Positions 7,574-16,467 are shown, counted from the first letter of the stretch. The stretch: DNA of 64,000 nucleotides from Bacilli bacterium (GCA_017511805.1 JAFWJA010000011.1:1-64000); one strand, 5' to 3'. The notes: a model not told the origin generated them from the sequence alone. Numbers and translations are program-made.

Positions 7574-8794
7574 CTAAGGCATTCTTAAACCTACACCAAA
7601 CCATCCTTTTCTATTTACTTTAATTGTTCCACCTGCTCTTATTGAATCAATAGAACCAGTGTCATACCATTCATCATTTCCAGCATATAAAGCTGTATGT
7701 TTAAACTCTAAATGAAGTCCATTAGCTCCAATAATATGTTTTGAGAACCAATCTTTACCTTTTCCTCCGTGAGAAGTAGATGTAGTTTTACCAAAGAATA
7801 CAACATCACCTGGTTGTAAATCTTCATAGTTAGTTATTTCTACCCATCCTTGTTCAATTAAGAAATGATATAATCCACAACATCCATTATATTTTGTAGA
7901 ATTAATTTCATCTGCTGTAAATATATTACCTAAGTATAATACTTGCGCTATTAAATCGGCACAAACTAATGTCTTATCAGGGCAATTAATAGAGTATTCA
8001 ATATTACTTCCTGAACAACCATTATATGACCAATTTTCTGCTTTAAATTTAATCATTAATTGTTTTGCAGCATCAAGCATTGCTTGAGTACCCTCTGAAT
8101 TAACAGTAATATTACTACTTCTACTAGCAGATTGTTTTTTAGTCTTTTGTACATATTTAATATCAAATGAACCAGTACTAAATATAAATGGTTTTTTACA
8201 AGTATATAAGTTAGAATCTAGTGCTAGATCATTAGGACTTATTTTTAATATTATATTAACTAAATAAGGTGTTAATAATAATAGTATTGTTGCTGCTAAT
8301 CTTTTAACAAAGTTTTTTCTATTCTTTTTAATATTTTCAGGATTAGGAGAAACAACTATTTTAGCAAAATCTAAAGAACCAAATATAATTAATAAAAATG
8401 GTGCTAAAATATAGAATATGTTCATTATTCTATCTGCTATATCTTTTAAAGATGATTCCAAAACTAAACTACAATCATCCTTATTTGCATCTACTACTTC
8501 AGTTAATCTAGCTGAAGGACATGTATTATTATCATTTTCTCTAAATAGAATTGATAAGTAATAAGATTTATTAATATATAAATTTTCACAAGTACTTAAT
8601 AATTCTGTATCATTAGAACCTTCTAATGTATCACCACATTGTAAATTTTCTATTTGGCTAACAATAGCATCATATTCATCTAACATATTATTAACTTTAT
8701 AACAATCACTTTCTTCAGTTGGTGCTGCTTTTACAATTGGTACTAAAAATAAAAAAAGTAATATAAATAAAAATAATTTGATTCCTCTTTTCAT
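7574..8794 (-). CDS. Secreted NlpC/P60-like protein with pilin-like membrane segment
   Basis: 406 residues. A signal peptide (~1-23, KAAP) and a Cys-containing segment are followed by two membrane helices (~122-144, ~166-186) whose spacing and charged loop recall TrbC/VirB2-type pilin subunits. The C-terminal ~170 residues look like an NlpC/P60-like amidase/endopeptidase: TLVCADLI (Cys278), LQPGDVVFF (~326-334) and His366 in FKHTALYAG. It probably cleaves peptidoglycan stem peptides at the membrane surface. The domain contains extra Cys (CCGLYH). First gene of the operon. The VirB2-like reading is tentative; the NlpC/P60 call is firmer. Confidence 0.7.
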   Translation of the reverse strand: MKRGIKLFLFILLFLFLVPIVKAAPTEESDCYKVNNMLDEYDAIVSQIENLQCGDTLEGSNDTELLSTCENLYINKSYYLSILFRENDNNTCPSARLTEVVDANKDDCSLVLESSLKDIADRIMNIFYILAPFLLIIFGSLDFAKIVVSPNPENIKKNRKNFVKRLAATILLLLTPYLVNIILKISPNDLALDSNLYTCKKPFIFSTGSFDIKYVQKTKKQSASRSSNITVNSEGTQAMLDAAKQLMIKFKAENWSYNGCSGSNIEYSINCPDKTLVCADLIAQVLYLGNIFTADEINSTKYNGCCGLYHFLIEQGWVEITNYEDLQPGDVVFFGKTTSTSHGGKGKDWFSKHIIGANGLHLEFKHTALYAGNDEWYDTGSIDSIRAGGTIKVNRKGWFGVGLRMP

Positions 8795-8842
8795 CCTATC
8801 AACCTCTAATAAAATTATATAATAATAAGACTTTTTTTACAA

Positions 8843-8869
8843 TAAAAAAAGTCTAATAATTAGACTTTT
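8843..8869 (-). terminator. Terminator of hpf
   Basis: AAAAGTCTAAT and ATTAGACTTTT (8847-8869) form a hairpin followed leftward by a long T run; the stem overlaps the hpf stop codon. A second AGACTTTTT copy lies just beyond at 8828-8837. Confidence 0.7.
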
Positions 8870-9383
8870 ATTTAGTTTCTATAATACCATAGTTACCATT
8901 TTTTCTTTTATATAATACACATATTTTATCTGTATCTACATCTCTATATACAAAGAATGAATGGCCTAGCATTTCCATTTCAATAATTGCTTCTTCTTCA
9001 TCAATTGGTTTTAATTCTATTTGTTTTCTCTTAACAATTATCTCATCTTCCTCAAATTCATCTTCTAGCATCATTTCAAAATCTGAGATAACCCTTTTAT
9101 TATTCTTTTTATTGATCTTATCTTTATTCTTTCTTATTTGTCTTTCTAACTTATCTACTACATTATCTATAGCAGCATATAAGTCTTCATTAGTTGCTTC
9201 ATTTCTTAAAGTAAAATTATCAGTAGGAATTGTAACTTCAATCTTTTGATTTCTACCTTCTTTTTTAGTTAATACAGTAGCTTCTAAATTATCAGATGTT
9301 AAATACTTTTCAAGTCTTTCTAACTTGCTTTCTATATATTCTTTAATAGCAGCTGTATTATCTCCTCTAATAATGAATTTCAT
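8868..9383 (-). CDS. hpf: Ribosome hibernation promoting factor, long form
   Basis: 171 residues. The N-terminal ~100 residues (MKFIIRGDNTAAIKEYIESK...) are the RaiA/YfiA ribosome-binding domain; after a charged linker, the C-terminal ~55 residues (IVKRKQIELKPIDEEEAIIEMEMLGHSFFVY) are the dimerisation domain of long HPF. The protein dimerises 70S ribosomes into inactive 100S particles in stationary phase. AAAGGAGATGG precedes the ATG. In B. subtilis it is the neighbour of secA, and it is near secA here too. Confidence 0.96.
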   Translation of the reverse strand: MKFIIRGDNTAAIKEYIESKLERLEKYLTSDNLEATVLTKKEGRNQKIEVTIPTDNFTLRNEATNEDLYAAIDNVVDKLERQIRKNKDKINKKNNKRVISDFEMMLEDEFEEDEIIVKRKQIELKPIDEEEAIIEMEMLGHSFFVYRDVDTDKICVLYKRKNGNYGIIETK

Positions 9384-9412
9384 AAAACCATCTCCTTTAC
9401 ATTATTATATAA

Positions 9413-9437
9413 TAAAAACTGCTAAAATGCAGCAGTT
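9413..9437 (-). terminator. Terminator of the cold-shock gene
   Basis: AACTGCT/AGCAGTT stem with a GCATTTT loop in the leftward transcript and a following T run; includes the csp stop codon. Confidence 0.7.
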
Positions 9438-9649
9438 AATTCACTTTGCTTTACAGGTATTACGTTAGTTGCCTGTAAACCTTTATCAGTTTTTATTAAA
9501 ACATACTCTACTTCTTGACCTTCTGATAGTGTTTTAAAACCAGATGTTTTAATCGAAGTATAATGAACAAATATATCTTCATCATCCTTCCCATTAATAA
9601 AACCATACCCCTTTTCATTATTAAACCATTTTATAATTCCTTTTGACAT
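9422..9649 (-). CDS. csp: Cold-shock protein (CspA family)
   Basis: 75-residue single cold-shock domain. RNP1 KGYGFI and RNP2 DIFVHYTSI are present, with the GIIKWFNNEKGYGF start. It binds single-stranded RNA/DNA and loosens mRNA structure. A strong AGGAGG precedes the ATG. Length is slightly above the usual 66-70 because of a C-terminal tail (VKQSELTAAF). No long cold-box leader: only 65 bases separate it from the neighbouring kinase gene. Confidence 0.95.
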   Translation of the reverse strand: MSKGIIKWFNNEKGYGFINGKDDEDIFVHYTSIKTSGFKTLSEGQEVEYVLIKTDKGLQATNVIPVKQSELTAAF

Positions 9650-9714
9650 TTTTTATTCCTCCTTCTTATGTCTAATAAAATAATAACTCAAATAATACCC
9701 ATTATTTTAACTAA

Positions 9715-10449
9715 TCAATCTAATTTTTCCGACATATGAAATAATAAATCTACAAGAACGGTCTGAACATACATATTTTCAACAATATCTGTTGTTACTT
9801 CTATACTTGGATTCTCTTTTAATATACCTTTTATAATTTTTAAACCATAACCATGTCTTAAGCCTTTTGTTGTGTAACCATTCTTACCTATTTTATTAAT
9901 ATCACTTTGTTTTCTAATACTATTAGATATATAAAATATTAGATAGTTTCTATCTTTTGTTATCTCAATATTTATCTTTTTTTCAATAGTATTTATTGCT
10001 TCATCTATTGAATTATCCATTAATATACCTAATATCTTAGTTAAACTTATATATTTTTTTAAATCAATTTTATTAATTAGTTCTACTGCTGAATCATATA
10101 TATTAAGGTTATAATTAATTTTTGATGATGCCATTTTTAAAATCTTGTTTACTAATAATTTTTTTATTCCTCCATTTGGTAATCTAGTTAGTTCTTTAAT
10201 TTCAATTTCTTTATTCATATTAAAATCATTTATTATTGTTTTTAGATAAGAATAGGTATCATCATATTTCTTACATTCTAAAAAACCACTTAAAACTATT
10301 AACTGATTATTATATTCATGATGAACCATTCTTTCTTCTTTAATAATCTCTTCATATTTATTTAAAAGAAATTTAGATTTTTGATTCTTATTTATTAATA
10401 TGAATATAATTACAAACAATGAACTAACTATAATTACAAATACTACCAT
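9715..10449 (-). CDS. AgrC-like sensor histidine kinase, short sensor region
   Basis: 244 residues from the ATG at 10449 (AGGAGG seven bases upstream; an ATG six bases earlier lies too close to it). One N-terminal membrane helix (~1-22) replaces the five to seven helices usual in AgrC. Then a dimerisation helix with the phospho-acceptor motif MVHHEYNNQL and a GHKL ATPase with N-box IGILMDNSIDEAI and G-box-like GKNGYTTKGLRHGYGLKII. No response regulator or autoinducer peptide gene is adjacent. The upstream gene encodes a membrane protein with a DNA-binding-like tail, but a terminator separates the two. Confidence 0.8.
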   Translation of the reverse strand: MVVFVIIVSSLFVIIFILINKNQKSKFLLNKYEEIIKEERMVHHEYNNQLIVLSGFLECKKYDDTYSYLKTIINDFNMNKEIEIKELTRLPNGGIKKLLVNKILKMASSKINYNLNIYDSAVELINKIDLKKYISLTKILGILMDNSIDEAINTIEKKINIEITKDRNYLIFYISNSIRKQSDINKIGKNGYTTKGLRHGYGLKIIKGILKENPSIEVTTDIVENMYVQTVLVDLLFHMSEKLD

Positions 10450-10510
10450 TATCATTCCTCCTAACCTAGATAATAATACAAATATAATATGCTACAAAAT
10501 AATACAAAAT

Positions 10511-10544
10511 AAAAAAGATTAAGAATTTAGTTTCTTAATCTTTT
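10511..10544 (-). terminator. Terminator after the membrane-HTH gene
   Basis: AAAAGATTAAGAA (10513-10525) and TTCTTAATCTTTT (10532-10544), followed leftward by T-rich sequence; overlaps the end of the 10519-11769 gene. Confidence 0.75.
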
Positions 10545-11769
10545 CATTTACTCTATCTCTTATCTTTCTAATACCCGCTACAGAATAGTTATATTTAAAA
10601 GATAGTGATACATCACTAATTTTATCTATATAAAACTCGTAACAAATATTATACTTAGTACTATTTTTATCAACAACATTTAGTATTGTTTCATCAAATT
10701 GTTCAATTGGCATACCTCTATATAAAGATTTATATGACTTCTTGACCAATTTAGAAGTAACATAAGATAAACCAACACCAAGTAATATTGGTATGAATAT
10801 ACTTATTCCTAATGGTGTAGTAATCTTATTTAATATAAAATATGTTACATTTGAAACTATAAAACATGTAATTACGCTTTCAAAGTGAAATGCCTTACCA
10901 AATACTGTTTTAGTGACCCAAAATGAGAAGCATATAAATATACATTCTATGATTGAGTCATTTATAAATGCTATAAAAAATACTAACAATAAAGTAAATA
11001 AGTTCCAAAATATTGATAAAACAATATATATTCTATCTGATATTTTTTCAGTTTTAGTTCTATTATCTTTTGCTTTCTTTTTATTATTCTTCTTATTTTG
11101 AGATCTTTTTAGCAATCTTGTCAGAGATTTTTTTAATGAAGTCAGTTTTTGCGAAGAAAATGAAACTACCATTTGGCATACACTATCACATCCTTTCTTA
11201 AAGTATAAATGGTGCATTATAAGCATCATTATAAAATAATCTAAATTATAAATAAAGTTAACAACAAAATTATTCATTAGTATTTCTACTTTACCATTTC
11301 TAAGCATAATACTTATTGCTTGTAATATTGTATTAATAACTATAAAGAATACTATATAATTAGATACATTTACCTTTTTCACTTTCTGTTTAGTTATTAA
11401 TAAATATATTACCGCAATTAGAAATAGGTAAGTAAAATCCATCAATACAAATATTAAACTACCTGTTTTAATAGATTGTAGAAAAATAATTATTGGTAAA
11501 AAAGCTAATACATATAACACTAATCTTTTTGAATTTTCATTAATCGTAATACCTATAATAATATAAGCATATACATATAAAGTAAATCCATACCAAATAT
11601 TTTCTAAATGATAATTTGTAATAAACTTATTCAAGTTTAGAAGTGCTGGATTATTTACATCCATACCAAAGTAATCTAATCCAACTATCTTAAGTATAAG
11701 CACTAAAAGTAATACAAAAGAATACACTTTTAAACTTGTCGACAAATATTTATCATAATCCTTAAACAT
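10519..11769 (-). CDS. Polytopic membrane protein with C-terminal HTH-like domain
   Basis: 416 residues; the start at 11769 is chosen by AGGAGG six bases upstream. About ten hydrophobic segments in two groups (~10-200 and ~245-340) are split by a very basic stretch (RSQNKKNNKKKAKDNRTK). The last ~60 residues (ILNVVDKNSTKYNICYEFYIDKISDVSLSFKYNYSVAGIRKIRDRV, shown discontinuously in the protein) resemble a sigma-region-4-type helix-turn-helix. It may be a membrane-tethered regulator, or a sensor half for the short kinase downstream. No family recognised. Confidence 0.55.
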   Translation of the reverse strand: MFKDYDKYLSTSLKVYSFVLLLVLILKIVGLDYFGMDVNNPALLNLNKFITNYHLENIWYGFTLYVYAYIIIGITINENSKRLVLYVLAFLPIIIFLQSIKTGSLIFVLMDFTYLFLIAVIYLLITKQKVKKVNVSNYIVFFIVINTILQAISIMLRNGKVEILMNNFVVNFIYNLDYFIMMLIMHHLYFKKGCDSVCQMVVSFSSQKLTSLKKSLTRLLKRSQNKKNNKKKAKDNRTKTEKISDRIYIVLSIFWNLFTLLLVFFIAFINDSIIECIFICFSFWVTKTVFGKAFHFESVITCFIVSNVTYFILNKITTPLGISIFIPILLGVGLSYVTSKLVKKSYKSLYRGMPIEQFDETILNVVDKNSTKYNICYEFYIDKISDVSLSFKYNYSVAGIRKIRDRVNEKIKKLNS

Positions 11770-11896
11770 TTTTATCCTCCTTTCCACAATAAAAAAAGAG
11801 AAGTTGTCCTATCCCTTTTCCTTTCCATTATATATAATATCTATTTTTGTCTTTTTATGTCAATAAACTTACCAGTTTTTTCCAGTCATATTTAAA

Positions 11897-11921
11897 GAAA
11901 AAAACAGATTTTATCTGTTTT
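11897..11921 (-). terminator. Terminator of tagO
   Basis: AAAACAGAT/ATCTGTTTT stem with a 3-base loop (11901-11921) and a T-rich run leftward; overlaps the tagO stop codon. Confidence 0.75.
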
Positions 11922-12990
11922 GTCGTTTTCTACTTAATAAACGTTTAATTTTAGTAACTAATTCTGTTCTATCAAACACAATATTAGTTCCAATTATCAA
12001 CCATAAAATTATTGCTAATATAATCGCATATAATACTTGACCAAAATTTGGATTTTGTAAAACATACACTATTGACGCTAATGAGAATAATATTTGTATC
12101 AAGTAAATAATTAAAACTGTCTTAGTTTGATTACCTGCTCTCTTTAATATTTGATGATGAAAATGTTCTTTATCTGCTTTAGCAAATGATTGACCTTTTA
12201 ATAATCTTCTTATAATAGCAAATAATGTATCTAATATTGGAATTGCTAAAATAAGAACTGGAACTATAAATGATGTTAGAGTTACATTCTTATATCCCAA
12301 TAAAGATATAACTGCTATCATATAGCCTAAGAACATTGATCCAGAATCACCCATAAATATCTTTGCTGGATGAAAATTATAAACTAAAAATCCTAATGTT
12401 GCTCCTAGCATAATTAATGTTAAAGATGCATCTAATCCATAATATACACCCATAATATTAGAAATAATTGATATAGTTATAAAGAATATTGAACATATTC
12501 CTCCAGCTAAACCATCTAATCCATCTATTAAATTAACACAATTAATAATTGCTACAATAAATAATATTGTTATAGGTTTTGCAAATATACCAAAATTTAT
12601 ATAAATACCATATGCAGATAAATCTTGTAATATAATATTTCCGTAATAGACTACTATTATCGCAGAAACTATTTGTCCACAAAACTTAACTAGTGGAGAC
12701 AAAGGATTAATATCATCTGCTATACCTACTATAATTAAAATAAAACTACCTATCAAAATTGAATTCATTTGAATTGTCTGTGTACAAAATAACATATATC
12801 CTAGTAAAAATCCTAAGAAAATCGCTACTCCACCCATTCTAGGCATAGGATGTTTATGTACTTTTCTTTCATTTGGCATATCTAATGCATTTACATGTTT
12901 AGCTAATTTCATAACAACAGGCATTATTATTGCCACAAATAAGAATACTGTTAAAACTATTTTTGAGTTTTCTAGTATATTATTAAACAT
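11911..12990 (-). CDS. tagO: Undecaprenyl-phosphate N-acetylglucosaminyl-1-phosphate transferase
   Basis: 359-residue polytopic enzyme of the WecA/TagO/MraY superfamily. It transfers GlcNAc-1-P from UDP-GlcNAc to undecaprenyl phosphate, the first step of teichoic-acid or other glycopolymer synthesis at the inner face of the membrane. Motifs: DMPNERKVHKHPMPRMGG, GIADDINPLSP, NCVNLIDGLDGLAGG, KIFMGDSGSMFLGY, and the basic loop DKEHFHHQILKRAG. AGGTGG precedes the ATG. Its presence implies a wall glycopolymer. Substrate could be a different UDP-HexNAc. Confidence 0.93.
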   Translation of the reverse strand: MFNNILENSKIVLTVFLFVAIIMPVVMKLAKHVNALDMPNERKVHKHPMPRMGGVAIFLGFLLGYMLFCTQTIQMNSILIGSFILIIVGIADDINPLSPLVKFCGQIVSAIIVVYYGNIILQDLSAYGIYINFGIFAKPITILFIVAIINCVNLIDGLDGLAGGICSIFFITISIISNIMGVYYGLDASLTLIMLGATLGFLVYNFHPAKIFMGDSGSMFLGYMIAVISLLGYKNVTLTSFIVPVLILAIPILDTLFAIIRRLLKGQSFAKADKEHFHHQILKRAGNQTKTVLIIYLIQILFSLASIVYVLQNPNFGQVLYAIILAIILWLIIGTNIVFDRTELVTKIKRLLSRKRQNR

Positions 12991-13023
12991 AGCACCACCT
13001 AAAAAAATTATAACATATTATAT

Positions 13024-13050
13024 AAAAAAAAATAAGTTAATTACTTATTT
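13024..13050 (-). terminator. Terminator of mbl
   Basis: AAATAAGT/ACTTATTT stem with a 5-base loop (13030-13050) followed leftward by nine T; begins inside the mbl stop codon. Confidence 0.7.
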
Positions 13051-14034
13051 TTCAATTAAGTTTATATTATTTAACATTATACCTGTACCATCTACAACAC
13101 ATGTTAATGGCGATTCAGCAATTGTTACTGGTATTTTTAATTCTCTATTTAATAGTTTATCTAAACCATCTAATAAAGCTCCTCCACCTGTTATTACTAC
13201 ACCATTTTCTACTATATCAGCAGATAATTCAGGTAATGTTGATTCTAATACTGATTTAGCGCCATCAATTATTTCATATAAACTTGTTTTTAATGCATTA
13301 TATATTTCATTTGAATAAATAGTTTTAGAACTAGGTAAACCTGTTTCTAAGTTTCTTCCTTTAATTACTTTTTTACCTTTTTTATCTTCTTCTAATGCTG
13401 TACCTATTTCTATTTTTATATCCTCTGCTGACCTTTCACCTATTAATAACTTATATTTTTCCTTTATATAATCAATTATTTTTTGATCAAAAGTATTTCC
13501 TGCTACTTTTAAAGATTTACTTGTTACAATTTCACCTAAAGACAAAATTGCAATATCTGTTGTTCCACCACCTATATCAATAACCATACTACCACTAGGC
13601 TTTGAAATATCTAGACCAGCCCCTACAGCTGCTACTTTTGGTTCTTCTTCTATATATACCTTTTTAGCACCTGCTGCTTCTGCTACATCTTTGATTGCTT
13701 CTTTTTCTACCTCAGTAATATTTGTAGGACAACAAATTAAGATAGTTGGTTTTGAAAAAGTAGTCTTTGCTTGAACTTTTTTAATAAAATAATTAATCAT
13801 TTCTACTGTTAATTCAAAATTTGCTATAACACCATCTTTTAAAGGCTTAACTGCTAGAACTTTTCCAGGTGTTCTACCTAACATTTTATATGCATCTGTA
13901 CCTACAGAAAGTACTTTTTTAGATTCAGATTCAACAGCTACTACACTAGGTTCATTTAATACTATTCCTTCTCCTTTAACATAAATTAATATATTCGCTG
14001 TTCCTAAATCAATTCCAATATCTTTTCCAAACAT
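13045..14034 (-). CDS. mbl: MreB/Mbl-family cell-shape actin
   Basis: 329-residue bacterial actin that organises lateral wall synthesis. Phosphate 1 motif IGIDLGTANILIYVKG, phosphate 2 motif MVIDIGGGTTDIAILS, adenosine motif GVVITGGGALLDGL. ICCPTNIT and the position after spoIID and spoIIQ match B. subtilis Mbl. Eleven bases separate it from the spoIIQ-like stop codon, so it is likely co-transcribed with that gene. The spoIIID gene that lies before mbl in B. subtilis is absent. Confidence 0.92.
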   Translation of the reverse strand: MFGKDIGIDLGTANILIYVKGEGIVLNEPSVVAVESESKKVLSVGTDAYKMLGRTPGKVLAVKPLKDGVIANFELTVEMINYFIKKVQAKTTFSKPTILICCPTNITEVEKEAIKDVAEAAGAKKVYIEEEPKVAAVGAGLDISKPSGSMVIDIGGGTTDIAILSLGEIVTSKSLKVAGNTFDQKIIDYIKEKYKLLIGERSAEDIKIEIGTALEEDKKGKKVIKGRNLETGLPSSKTIYSNEIYNALKTSLYEIIDGAKSVLESTLPELSADIVENGVVITGGGALLDGLDKLLNRELKIPVTIAESPLTCVVDGTGIMLNNINLIEK

Positions 14035-14045
14035 CTTACACCATC

Positions 14046-14657
14046 CTATAACTCTTTTACCTTTTTATCAAAATAATTATCTGGATTCTCATATTTTCCA
14101 TCCTTAATTATTTCAAAAAGTAATGCATTCTTAAGATTTACATCCAAAGTTATTTCTCCACTTTTTCCAATTATAGTTCCTTGTAAAACTTTGTCTCCTT
14201 TAGAAACATTCATACTTTTTAGTCCAGAATAAGAACTAATTAGACCATTAGAGTGCTTTATTTCAATAACATTACCCAGTATTTCATCAATTTTTACATC
14301 AATTACATCACCATCTAATATAGATACTACATCAAATTCATCTGTTGAATTATAGATTATACCTGAATTTTGAATATATGTTCCATTATAATATACAATT
14401 CCTTCTTCTTTATTATTTTCATCATAAAACTTTTTATAAATATCTATTTTATCAGTCCTATATGGCCTTATGACAACATCTTCTTCACTCATCACAGGTA
14501 AAGAATTATCTATTATTGAATCATTTACATAGGTGTAATTATTATCTACTTTATTATCTATATTCTCTTGTAACATAGCGATACACATAATCATTAATCC
14601 AAACACTAATCCTGAAAATAATGGAAATACAAATGGTTTTAATCTTTTTCTTTTCAA
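14046..14657 (-). CDS. spoIIQ: SpoIIQ-like protein with degenerate M23 domain
   Basis: 203 residues from a TTG at 14657, six bases after GAGGTG; a GTG at 14666 is inside that ribosome site and so less likely. A basic N-terminus and one membrane helix (~10-28) precede an extracytoplasmic region with a LytM/M23 fold (FDVVSILDGDVIDVKID, SNGLISSYSGL, VSKGDKVLQGTIIG, LLFEIIKDGKYENP). The metal-binding HLHFE is replaced by ALLFE and the Y-x-H-L His by Gly, so hydrolysis is unlikely. SpoIIQ links forespore and mother cell by binding SpoIIIAH. The assignment leans on synteny with spoIID and mbl. Confidence 0.75.
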   Translation of the reverse strand: MKRKRLKPFVFPLFSGLVFGLMIMCIAMLQENIDNKVDNNYTYVNDSIIDNSLPVMSEEDVVIRPYRTDKIDIYKKFYDENNKEEGIVYYNGTYIQNSGIIYNSTDEFDVVSILDGDVIDVKIDEILGNVIEIKHSNGLISSYSGLKSMNVSKGDKVLQGTIIGKSGEITLDVNLKNALLFEIIKDGKYENPDNYFDKKVKEL

Positions 14658-14709
14658 TTTATTCACCTCATTTTATTTTTGGCAAATAAATCTAATAATA
14701 TTCATTAAA

Positions 14710-15642
14710 TTATACTTTTTTTATTTCAGTACCTTGATAATAATACTTTAATATATCGATATATGACTTATTTTGTTTTGCTAAAGCATTTGCGCCATAT
14801 TGACTCATTCCAACTCCATGACCATATCCTTTTGTTGTTATTAAAATAGAATCTTCATTTTCAATAATTTCAAAATCATTTGATTTAAGTGAAAATAATT
14901 TTTGAAATTCTCTTCCTTTAAAAGGAATTCCATTTATTTCAAGATATAATACTCTATTTGAATCTGATCTTTTAATATTTGTTATTGATAAAATAACAGG
15001 TGTTATTTTAAGAGTATTAAAAAAATCTTCTTTACTAATCTTAATTTCTGATAAATAGTCTGTCTCTTCTAGATCAAAACTACTATCTACTGGTTTTAAA
15101 TAAGGTAAATCCGCTCCAAAAACATTAACATTATCTTCTGTCGAACCATTACTAGTTGAAAAAAAGAAAGCATAGATAATATCATCATTATAAGTTATAT
15201 ATTCCCCTTTTGTACTATCAACAATTTCTTTTATTCTATTATAATATTCGTCAAAATTATCTCCCCATCTCTCTTTTAAATCATCTATACTAGAATAAAC
15301 TTGTGACAATACGTTATCAGTTACATCATATTCTTGATTTTTATTGTTTTCCATCTGTTTTAATGCGTATGTTCTAGATGCGACTGCTTGCGCTTTTAAT
15401 GCTTCTTCTTCAAAAAAGACTGGAACTTCAGATGAAACAACACCTACTAAATAATCCTCTAAATTAATACTAATTATGCTATTATCAGACCTTAATACCC
15501 TTATATCTACATCTTTTTCTTTTTTTGGATTAGATATAGAGCCAGTTATTACATCTTTACTTATTTTATAAGAATAAAAAAAGTTAATAATCAAAACTGG
15601 AATACTAACTATTATTAGCATAAAAAAAAGTAACCTTTTCAT
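14710..15642 (-). CDS. spoIID: Stage II sporulation protein D
   Basis: 310 residues; the start at 15642 has AGGTGATATTA upstream. One N-terminal membrane helix, then the SpoIID domain: NLEDYLVGVVSSEVP, ALKAQAVASRTYAL (catalytic Glu lies in the SSEVP segment), FFFSTSNGSTEDN, and GYGHGVGMSQYGANALA. SpoIID is the lytic transglycosylase that, with SpoIIM and SpoIIP, thins septal peptidoglycan and drives engulfment. It follows murA at a short distance, with rpmE and rpiB inserted, and precedes the spoIIQ-like gene as in B. subtilis. Confidence 0.95.
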   Translation of the reverse strand: MKRLLFFMLIIVSIPVLIINFFYSYKISKDVITGSISNPKKEKDVDIRVLRSDNSIISINLEDYLVGVVSSEVPVFFEEEALKAQAVASRTYALKQMENNKNQEYDVTDNVLSQVYSSIDDLKERWGDNFDEYYNRIKEIVDSTKGEYITYNDDIIYAFFFSTSNGSTEDNVNVFGADLPYLKPVDSSFDLEETDYLSEIKISKEDFFNTLKITPVILSITNIKRSDSNRVLYLEINGIPFKGREFQKLFSLKSNDFEIIENEDSILITTKGYGHGVGMSQYGANALAKQNKSYIDILKYYYQGTEIKKV

Positions 15643-15669
15643 TAATATCACCTAAGATATTATATGTTA

Positions 15670-16104
15670 CTATTTTTCTATATATTCACTTACTGTTTTA
15701 TTTCTTCTATTATATCTATCTATATTAGAATAAGGTGTATTTATGAACTCCTCTATCATTCTAAGTACCCTATCAAAATTAATATCTGATGAAAATGCAA
15801 TTATATTAGCATTATTATCAGTTTTAGTAATTATTACATCCTTTATTGAAGTAACTCTAGCACATCTAACACCTTTAATCTTATTACAAGCTATAGACAT
15901 ACCTATTCCTGAGCCACATATTGCTATTCCAAGATCAACTTTTTTAGAAACAACTGCTTTTCCTAATTTAAAAGCAAATTCAGGATAATCGCACATATCT
16001 TTTGAATAACAACCAAGATCTTCAAAATTGATATCTTTTATCTTTTTTATTAGTTTTTTCTTTAATTCATAACCCCTATGATCTGATACAATACCTATTT
16101 TCAT
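15670..16104 (-). CDS. rpiB: Ribose-5-phosphate isomerase B family
   Basis: 144 residues, RpiB/LacA/LacB fold. GIVSDHRGYELK supplies the substrate Asp-His pair and AICGSGIGMSIACNK holds the catalytic Cys63. Interconverts ribulose-5-phosphate and ribose-5-phosphate in the pentose phosphate pathway. The segment TDNNANIIAF stands where many members have a His-Asn/Asp-Ala-Asn motif, so His is not present there; a LacAB-like or related substrate is possible. AGGTGATTAT precedes the ATG. Confidence 0.88.
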   Translation of the reverse strand: MKIGIVSDHRGYELKKKLIKKIKDINFEDLGCYSKDMCDYPEFAFKLGKAVVSKKVDLGIAICGSGIGMSIACNKIKGVRCARVTSIKDVIITKTDNNANIIAFSSDINFDRVLRMIEEFINTPYSNIDRYNRRNKTVSEYIEK

Positions 16105-16127
16105 ATAATCACCTATTTTTATTATAC

Positions 16128-16152
16128 AAAAAAATTAGACATAAGTCTAATT
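16128..16152 (-). terminator. Terminator of rpmE
   Basis: AATTAGAC/GTCTAATT with a 4-base loop (16133-16152) followed leftward by seven T; overlaps the rpmE stop. Confidence 0.75.
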
Positions 16153-16363
16153 ATTTTTCATCTTTATTTAAACCATATTTAGCTTTAAATTTTTCTACAT
16201 TTCCTGCTTTTGAAGTTCTAACTTGTTTTCCAGTATAGAATGGATGACATTCTGAACAAACTTCAATATGAATTTCATTTTTTGTAGATTTTGTATCAAA
16301 AGTTGCACCACAAGCACAAATTACTTTGCAATCTTGATAAATTTCTTTCTTTTCTTTTGCCAT
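16151..16363 (-). CDS. rpmE: 50S ribosomal protein L31
   Basis: 70 residues from the ATG at 16363 (AGGAGAGATTATA ahead); the longer frame is an unsupported extension. The sequence [11 protein letters not shown]...[14 protein letters not shown] is typical of the zinc-binding form of L31, with Cys pairs that hold Zn. L31 bridges the two ribosomal subunits at the central protuberance. Such C+ forms are replaced by a zinc-free paralogue under zinc limitation in other Bacilli. Confidence 0.96.
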   Translation of the reverse strand: MAKEKKEIYQDCKVICACGATFDTKSTKNEIHIEVCSECHPFYTGKQVRTSKAGNVEKFKAKYGLNKDEK

Positions 16364-16467
16364 TATAATCTCTCCTCTCGCCATAACAAATGTTATAGAA
16401 TTTTTCAAAAAAATCTCTTATATTATAACAACTTTATCTTTAAATATCAAGTAAAAGTTTAATTATT

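Noticed and set aside
14034-14046. spoIIID between spoIIQ and mbl
   Set aside because: Only 11 bases separate the two genes, so no gene can be present.
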